NCBI GenBank assembly: GCA_003117195.1
Contig: BDSI01000004.1
Span: 491,290-555,289, forward strand
DNA: 64,000 bases
Source of the DNA: Eudorina sp. 2006-703-Eu-15
Lineage: Eukaryota; Chlorophyta; Chlorophyceae; Chlamydomonadales; Volvocaceae
Direction: 5' to 3'
How positions within the stretch are numbered: position 1 is the first letter of the stretch; each line of letters begins with the position of its first letter. Made by a program: the position numbers and the translations under genes. Below are positions 58,529 to 64,000 of this stretch, piece by piece. Under the pieces are notes generated by a model that worked only from the letters and a program-made list of their open reading frames with translations, did not search any database and was not told where the DNA came from.

Positions 58529-58960
58529 ATGGCGCTCCAGGGACCCCTCCCTCGCCGCGGCCGCCGCCAGTGTCCCGCCCTGGAGCGGCTCCTCAAGGCC
58601 TTGCCGTTGCTGCTGGTGCTGCTGCCGATGATGATGCTGTGGACTGTTCAGCCCGCCCTGGCCGGTCGCGAGTGGCGGGGTGAAGGCGCGGACGACAGGG
58701 AGGCCGCGGCGGCGGCGGCGGCGGGGGCGGGGGCGGCGACTGCTGTGCCGCGGTCTGGCGTCGCCGACAGCGGCGGGCTGGCGGAGCTGGCGGCGGCGGG
58801 GGAGGCGGCGGAGGCGGCGGCGGCGGCGGAGGCGGCGGCGGTGGAGCCGGGGCTGTCCTCCTCCTCCTCGCCGCACCGCAAGCTGCGGCAGTGGAAGACC
58901 ACGACAGTGACCGTCACGCTGCCGCATGCGACCATCAACCGGAAGACCACCGTGGGCTGA
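58529..58960 (+). CDS. Small Ala-rich predicted secretory or membrane-anchored protein (143 aa)
   Basis: A single-exon frame starts MALQGPLPRRGRRQCPALER and continues with a strong hydrophobic stretch, LLKALPLLLVLLPMMMLW, then QPALAG, which looks like a signal peptide with an A-X-A cleavage site. The middle is Ala/Glu/Gly low complexity and the C terminus is basic and Thr-rich (WKTTTVTVTLPHATINRKTT). No family is recognised. The antisense frame is also long, a common effect of GC-rich sequence, so this is a moderate call. TGTAA occurs about 410 bases after the stop, near 59372. Confidence 0.45.
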   Translation: MALQGPLPRRGRRQCPALERLLKALPLLLVLLPMMMLWTVQPALAGREWRGEGADDREAAAAAAAGAGAATAVPRSGVADSGGLAELAAAGEAAEAAAAAEAAAVEPGLSSSSSPHRKLRQWKTTTVTVTLPHATINRKTTVG

Positions 58961-60794
58961 GGGTCGTACGGGCCGTACGCAAAGCGTGCCGCCGTACAGC
59001 GTAGAGAGTCGAAATGCCTGTTTGCTGCATCGGTGCCGCCGGATTGGCTGATGAGTACAGGACAGGCGGGATGGTAGCGGAAGGAAAGTACGCAGCGGTC
59101 GAAGAGGTGCCGTGAAGCAATACTGTTTTCTTATGTTCACATCGAGGCGTTTTGCGTTTGGGTTGCCGGTGGATAAGGTGGTTTGTGTGATCGTTGGAAG
59201 CGACATCACCTGCCTGCTGGTCCCGAAGGGTCCCGACTGCTTGGTGGCAGCGCTGCCAGCGGGTGAAGTGGCGGTCATTACGAGTTGCTTGCTAGTGCGC
59301 CGTACACCCTGTACGGGACGTACGACTTGTTAGTTGTACAACCGAGGACGTCAAGCACGTCTTGTTCGTCTGTGTGTAACGCAAACTCGCAAAGCATGTC
59401 AACGGCGTCGAATTTGTCCCCACACCTAATCACAATCATCGCTGCCGTACCGCCGGCTGTCGTACCGCCGGCTGCCAGAGCCGCCGTGCTAGCTACCGAT
59501 TGCCAGGAGGCACGCGTGGCTGCAACCCCGGCTTGAATAACGCTGCGCCAAACACAGATGCACCCGCGGATGCCAGCACACTTCACTATAATACTGGTAC
59601 GAAATGCACGGGATGTACGGCATGTACGGGATGTACGGTCGCGTTTAGGAACCATCATTTTGACGTCTCGACGCCTTTCGAGACCTATATGAGAGCGGAT
59701 GCGACATCACTGCGCCGATCAGCGCAACGCAAACAAGACAGGCCCCGCCCCCCCGCATAGCCGGACACGGCAACAAACGGCCACCTCTGCATCTGGTGGT
59801 TGCGCCTCCGCCCTTCACGCGATGAATGCATATCGGCACAGCGGCAAGTAGGTGCAGCACCACCGTGCACTCTGTGCTTACGCCCAAAAAACAAACGCTA
59901 GCTGGGGCGCATGCACTCGATTCGAACGTCTAGGCACTCTGGTCGCAACCTCCCCGATACCTACCGTCATTCCATGCAGCACGCAGCCTCGGGAGCCTTT
60001 CCTTCAGATTCAGGATCCCTTCCTTCAGATTCAGATTGCCGCAATACGGTGCCCGCCTTTCTCTCATCACCAGGCCGGCCCACCAGCCGCCGGTCATAGG
60101 TACGTGCATCTCATCAGCACCGCAGCTCAGCCCCGCTCCACAAGGCGTGCGCGAGGGCACCCGGGCACCCGCGAGCGGGGTCACATCCTCAGGAGAGCGC
60201 ACATGCTGTGCCGCGCTTCACCGCCCCACCTGCTACGATGGTACGGAAGGCCCTCCCGAATCAAAGAGATTAAAGAGATACAAGTGACCTGGGTAACTCC
60301 CGACGGTCAAAAGTAAGACGACTCATTCGGCTGTCAACAGCGGAACGACTGCACTGACTCGGCTGGCTGCCGCAGTGAGCTCGGGAACGGGAACCGACCT
60401 CCGTAAGAGAGAGGTCCATTCATGGCGCACTTGCACCACGGCGCAACCCAGCGCAACGCGCGGGCCCATGCACACAGAACGACTGGGCAGCAGTATCCTC
60501 CTCCCGAGCACAGTTTGTTCTGCCTCCCGGCGCCAGGCCACTCCGCCCCGAACTCCCTCCAGCCTCCACCCTGCGGAGCGCGGGCGGGGCCCCCCGCCGC
60601 AGCTGGCCTTCTTACCCCCCCGCTGCCAAGGTCTCTCTCTGGCGCCCCGCCCCGCCCCGCCCCGCCCTGCCCCGCCCCGCCCCGCCCTGCCCCGCCCTGC
60701 CCTGCAGCAGGTGACCCGGGTACTTCCCGGGTACCTACCAGGATCTCTTATTTCCCTTCCTCCACTCTACTACCGCGTCCACAGCCCACCTCCG
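58961..60794. other. Spacer without supported gene
   Basis: No recognisable coding frame. Short degenerate runs of GTACGGCATGTACGG-like sequence occur at 59602-59640, and a CCCCGC-rich run at 60640-60705. The 3' UTR of the minus-strand membrane-protein gene should begin at its right end. Confidence 0.45.
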
Positions 60795-63654
60795 CTACTC
60801 GCCCCACTCCTGCCTCCCCATGTCCTTCATCTTTCCTCCCATGACCTGGGAGCCCGAGGCAGCAGCACCACCACCACCAGCGGCAGCTGTGTCAGAAGCC
60901 TTCGTCCGGGCAGCAGCAGCAGTAGCAGCGGCAGTGGCAGCCCCTGCCGCGTGCCGCCGCTGCAGGAAGCGCCAGCGGCTGTAGCAGTCGGTCGCCATCG
61001 AGATGGTCAGGTTCGCGACACCATTGAGGGCGGCGAACACGAGTGCGGGGCCGCGGCGGCCGCAGTGGCAGTTGTACGACAACAGGAACATGGGCAGCAG
61101 GCCCGCCAGCACCAGGCGCAGCTCCAGGAGGGGAGACAGCTGCGGCACTCGATGCGGGGGGGGGCGGGGCGGTAGGACGAAGGCGGGGGAGGGGAGGCGC
61201 AGCCAGGGGAGGGGTTCAGGAACTTAGAAGGCAAGGGTGAACTGCGCTGATGTCCGCTGTAACATCCATAATTAATGAAGGGTGAACTGCGCTGATGTCC
61301 GCTGTAACACCCATAATTAATGAAGGATGAACTGCGCTGATGTCCGCTGTAAAATCCATAATTAATGACGGGTGAACTGCGCTGACTGCACGGGATGGCA
61401 TGGCGGAGCGGGCGGGGGTTTCAGATCGGCCGCAGTCCTTGTAGGTTGTAGCTGGTGCGGGACAAGGCGGTGGAGCGCGGCTCGTTAACTAGGTCTTCAT
61501 TAGGCCATAAGCAAAACGGCGGCATTCCTGGCGACCCGTGGGTCGGTCGGTCCTTGGTCGGTGGATCCTCGGTCGTCGGTACAGCTCGGTAAGTGTTGAT
61601 GGTACGTCAGATACGGACTCCGTGTCGTGCCGTACCGTGGCGTACCTGCTGAGCGGAGGGCTCCCACAGCGTGTGGTGCATCCAGTGTATGCCGTACCGC
61701 CGGCACGCGTCCATCCACGCGTACGGCACCGGCAGTAGGCGGACGAACCTGAGCCCGAGGAATCCCGCCCCCGCCTGCCGGGCCGGCAGTAGCGGCTGTA
61801 GCGGCACCAGGATCAGGGCCAGCGCGGCCGCGTCGAGGTAACCGCGCAGTAGCAACAGCCGGTTACGGCACCTGTACGACACGTAGTCAGCAAGGCGGGA
61901 AGGGCGGCGATGGTGATGGCATTGCAGAAGGTTTCAGCCGCCGGGTCATTCAGCTGTAGGTTGAATGGCAAAGCCACCCAAAGCCTGCCACGCAGCATCA
62001 GTGACCAACCCGCACGTTATTTAACGCCATGTCACACACCTGGCATGTACGGCACCCCTGCCGTGCATCACCATCAGCAGCGCCAGCGGCACCAGGCTCG
62101 CCAGCAGGTAGACCCCCTGCGCCACCAGCTGCAGCCGCAGATCCTCATGGGAGCTGTGAGGCCCTCCGCATCCGCCGGCCGCCGCCGCCGCGGAGGGGCC
62201 AGACCATCCCAACCCGGGCCCTGCCCCCGCCGCCGCCGCCGCCGCCGCCCGGTAGCTGCCGTACGTCCTGAGGGTGGTTGCCAGCCGCAAGGTGGGCGCC
62301 ACCGCCAGTGCCAGTCGGTCCAGGGAGGCGCAGCTCGCCGCCTTGAACTCCTGGTACGACAGCTCCAGGGGCGGCGGAGAGAAGCCCGAGAGCCGCCACC
62401 AAGCGCGGATGCCGCGGACCCGGAAGGGACCCGACGGCGTGACGACGGCGCCGCCATCGTCCCAGCTGCTGCTGATGTTGTCGCTGCTGCTGCTGCTGCT
62501 ACAGCAGCTCCGGCGACGGTGTCCGGCGGCGGCATCCGCAGCGGCGGCGGCGGCGGAGACGGCGGCACCGCCGCAGTGTGTCGCCACGTCCTGGCGGCCA
62601 GGAGGCTGGATGTCGCCAGCACCGCTGCCGCCGGCGCCGCCGGCGCCGCCAAAGAAGTCCGCCGATCTCCTTGCATCGCAGGGCCCCTGCGTCAAGTCGG
62701 TCTCAGTGCTCACGTTGCCGGAACCCAGCGCCGCCCCATGGCAGGCGTGAGAATCACACTCCAGGGGCGGCGGGTCCTCAGCGGCAGAGACGGCTCCACT
62801 CATCACCGCGTCCCGTACTGGTCCCGCCTGATGCTGAAGATCCAAATCCGGATCCGAGCCTTCGGCCGCTTGGAGCGCTCGCACACACGCGGTCATTCGC
62901 TGCGCCCCCAGGAAGCTGTACAGCGCGTCACTGGCCCATGGGTCATTTGCACTACTCCGCTCCGGCGGCGGCGGCGCTGCCGCCGCCGCCGCATGCGCCT
63001 CCGCCGCGCCGTCACTGCGGCCGCCATCACAACCATTATCGCCGTCTGCGCGTGGGCTCGACGCCATGCCGCTCGTATAGCGCGCTTGCAGTACGGCGCC
63101 TATGTCGTACGCGAGGCAGTGGTATCCGTTGTCCTCCACAGCCCGAGCGAGCGCCGCCAGCTGGCCGGGCGCTCGCAGCGCGCCTTCCGTACGGCAACGC
63201 AAAAGGCACCGCTCCGAGCACAGCACCATCTCATCGAGGTCGCGCAGCGTAGCCTCGTCAACAACCTTGCCGTACAACTGCCGTACCTCCGCCGCCGCGT
63301 CATCGGGCAGCACCAGCAGCGGCAGCGTTGCCAGGGGGCAGTCCGCCGCCGCAGCCGCCGTCGCCGCCGCCGCTGTCGCTGCTCCAGCTGTGGCGGCGGC
63401 GGCAGCATCGGCAGAGGCCACCGGCGCGGCGGCTCCATCAGATTCCAGTGTGGAGGATCCGACGGCGGCCGCGGAAGACCGAGTGGGATCCGCCGCCGCT
63501 GCCGCGGCGGCGGCGCCCGCCTCCGCCGCCGTCGGCCGACTGGCGGATCGGCGCGGCGGCAGCAGGTGGACTGAGAGCACCGCCGCGGCGCTGAGGGGTC
63601 CCTCGGGGCTGCTGGGCAGCCGGAGCCTGGGGGAGTAGCGGGCGGGCGCGGGCG

Positions 63655-63687
<33 letters not shown>

Positions 63688-63775
63688 GCCGAGGCTCCTG
63701 GTCACACATCAACAAGAGGCGATGGGCGGGTCGACGGGCGATCGACAGCGCGGTGCCGTACAATCCGTACGGCAT
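60795..63775 (-). CDS. Predicted multipass membrane protein of unknown function (about 768 aa)
   Basis: Three exons in phase: 63775-62040, 61871-61646, 61139-60795. The long N-terminal exon is low complexity: ten consecutive Cys from a CAG/CTG run, then Ala/Ser/Gly tracts. More ordered parts are PLLVLPDDAAAEVRQLYGKV, DLDEMVLCSERCLLRCRTEG, ALARAVEDNGYHCLAYDIGA and ALYSFLGAQRMTACVRAL. The end of exon 1 has WWRLSGFSPPPLELSYQEFK and a hydrophobic helix, YLLASLVPLALLMVM. Exons 2 and 3 add ALALILVPLQPLLP, FLGLRFVRLLPVPYAWM, LVLAGLLPMFLLSYN and ALVFAALNGVANLTI, so at least three to four membrane helices. The start could instead be the Met at 63709. I do not recognise the family; lineage-specific volvocine membrane proteins often look like this. 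Confidence 0.62.
61235..61385. repeat. Tandem 45-bp repeat containing the dispersed-repeat core
   Basis: Units begin at 61235, 61280, 61325 and 61370 (partial). Each contains GATGTCCGCTGTAACATCCA, then TAATTAATGA, related to dispersed repeat copy A. The array lies in the intron between exons 61871-61646 and 61139-60795. As 45 is a multiple of three, it produces a periodic 15-residue peptide in the minus frame, which is not evidence of coding. Confidence 0.9.
63656..63687. repeat. CAG/CTG trinucleotide run within coding sequence
   Basis: Read on the minus strand in the frame of the membrane protein this gives a run of about ten Cys codons, unusual for a volvocine protein, where such repeats usually encode Gln, Ala or Leu. 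Confidence 0.85.
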
Positions 63776-64000
63776 AGTCCGTACACCGTGGACTCTCGCA
63801 CCCCGGGTGCTGGGTCCATTCACGCGTTTGACATCAACGCCCCTAGCCCGTCGCTACCCCAAATACACCAAGAGGCCACAGAACTCTTCATCGTCGCGTT
63901 TTTGAGGAAATTGCCCTAACAAAATTTGTTGTTGCATGGATGAGAGACCCTATGGACATCTGCAAAACCCGGCCCTGGTGACACAAACCCTGATTACACC
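63776..64000. other. Right end, upstream of the membrane-protein gene
   Basis: No coding feature is visible. It should hold the 5' UTR and promoter of the minus-strand membrane-protein gene. GTACGG-type palindromes occur near 63757-63790. Confidence 0.4.

Noticed and set aside
60375..61175. 266-codon plus frame
   Set aside because: Pro/Ser-rich low complexity that overlaps the better-supported last exon of the minus-strand membrane protein.
61216..61401. Periodic 15-residue peptide as a repeat protein
   Set aside because: Arises from a 45-bp intronic array between two phase-matched exons.
61910..63574. 554-codon plus frame
   Set aside because: Antisense to the membrane-protein exon and almost wholly Arg/Ala/Gly; a shadow of GC-rich coding DNA.

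Overview
The window is nuclear DNA from a green alga of the Chlamydomonadales, most likely a volvocine such as Chlamydomonas, Gonium or Volvox. The evidence is GC-rich sequence, genes cut into many short exons with GT..AG introns, proteins full of Ala, Gly, Gln and Pro runs, TGTAA-type polyadenylation signals after several stops, (TG)n and other microsatellites in introns, and a gene set typical of a photosynthetic eukaryote. The gene models come from splice-site and reading-phase inspection. Coordinates of spliced genes are the coding span, and the exons are listed in each entry.

Left part (1-24 kb). One very long minus-strand gene (about 1.5-14.4 kb, 14 exons in consistent phase) encodes a protein of about 2,530 residues. 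It has one ankyrin repeat, a hydrophobic segment, a long helical region and a single CCCH zinc finger near the C terminus. Next come a short Cys-containing reading frame on the minus strand and, on the plus strand, a seven-exon FAM228-like gene with tryptophan-containing repeats. A G/T-rich stretch with an orphan coding-like block follows, then LSM5 on the minus strand.

Middle (23.5-43.3 kb). Several head-to-head pairs occupy this part: AMMECR1 (minus) with a Josephin deubiquitinase (plus); peroxisomal citrate synthase with a PTS2 signal (minus) with a predicted plastid protein that resembles only the C-terminal part of Ycf45 (plus); and an acetylserotonin-type O-methyltransferase (minus) with a chlorophyllase-like serine hydrolase carrying a secretory-type signal peptide (plus).

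Right part (44-64 kb). It holds a DUF506 (PDDEXK-like) gene on the minus strand, a double-hotdog acyl-CoA thioesterase on the plus strand with a ~240-bp (CCACCT)n intronic repeat, a repeat-rich spacer with long (TG)n tracts and a cluster of stem-loops, a small Ala-rich predicted secretory protein, and a minus-strand multipass membrane protein of unknown function.

The genes do not form a pathway. Citrate synthase (glyoxylate cycle and peroxisomal fatty-acid turnover) and the acyl-CoA thioesterase share acyl-CoA metabolism, and the chlorophyllase-like enzyme concerns chlorophyll or ester hydrolysis. Nothing supports an operon-like or defence system. The most unusual items are the giant ankyrin/CCCH gene, a long intronic foldback resembling a small-RNA precursor, the Ycf45 C-terminal-domain-only protein, a duplicated catalytic-cysteine segment upstream of the Josephin exon, and a dispersed short repeat that may have supplied a micro-exon to the thioesterase gene.
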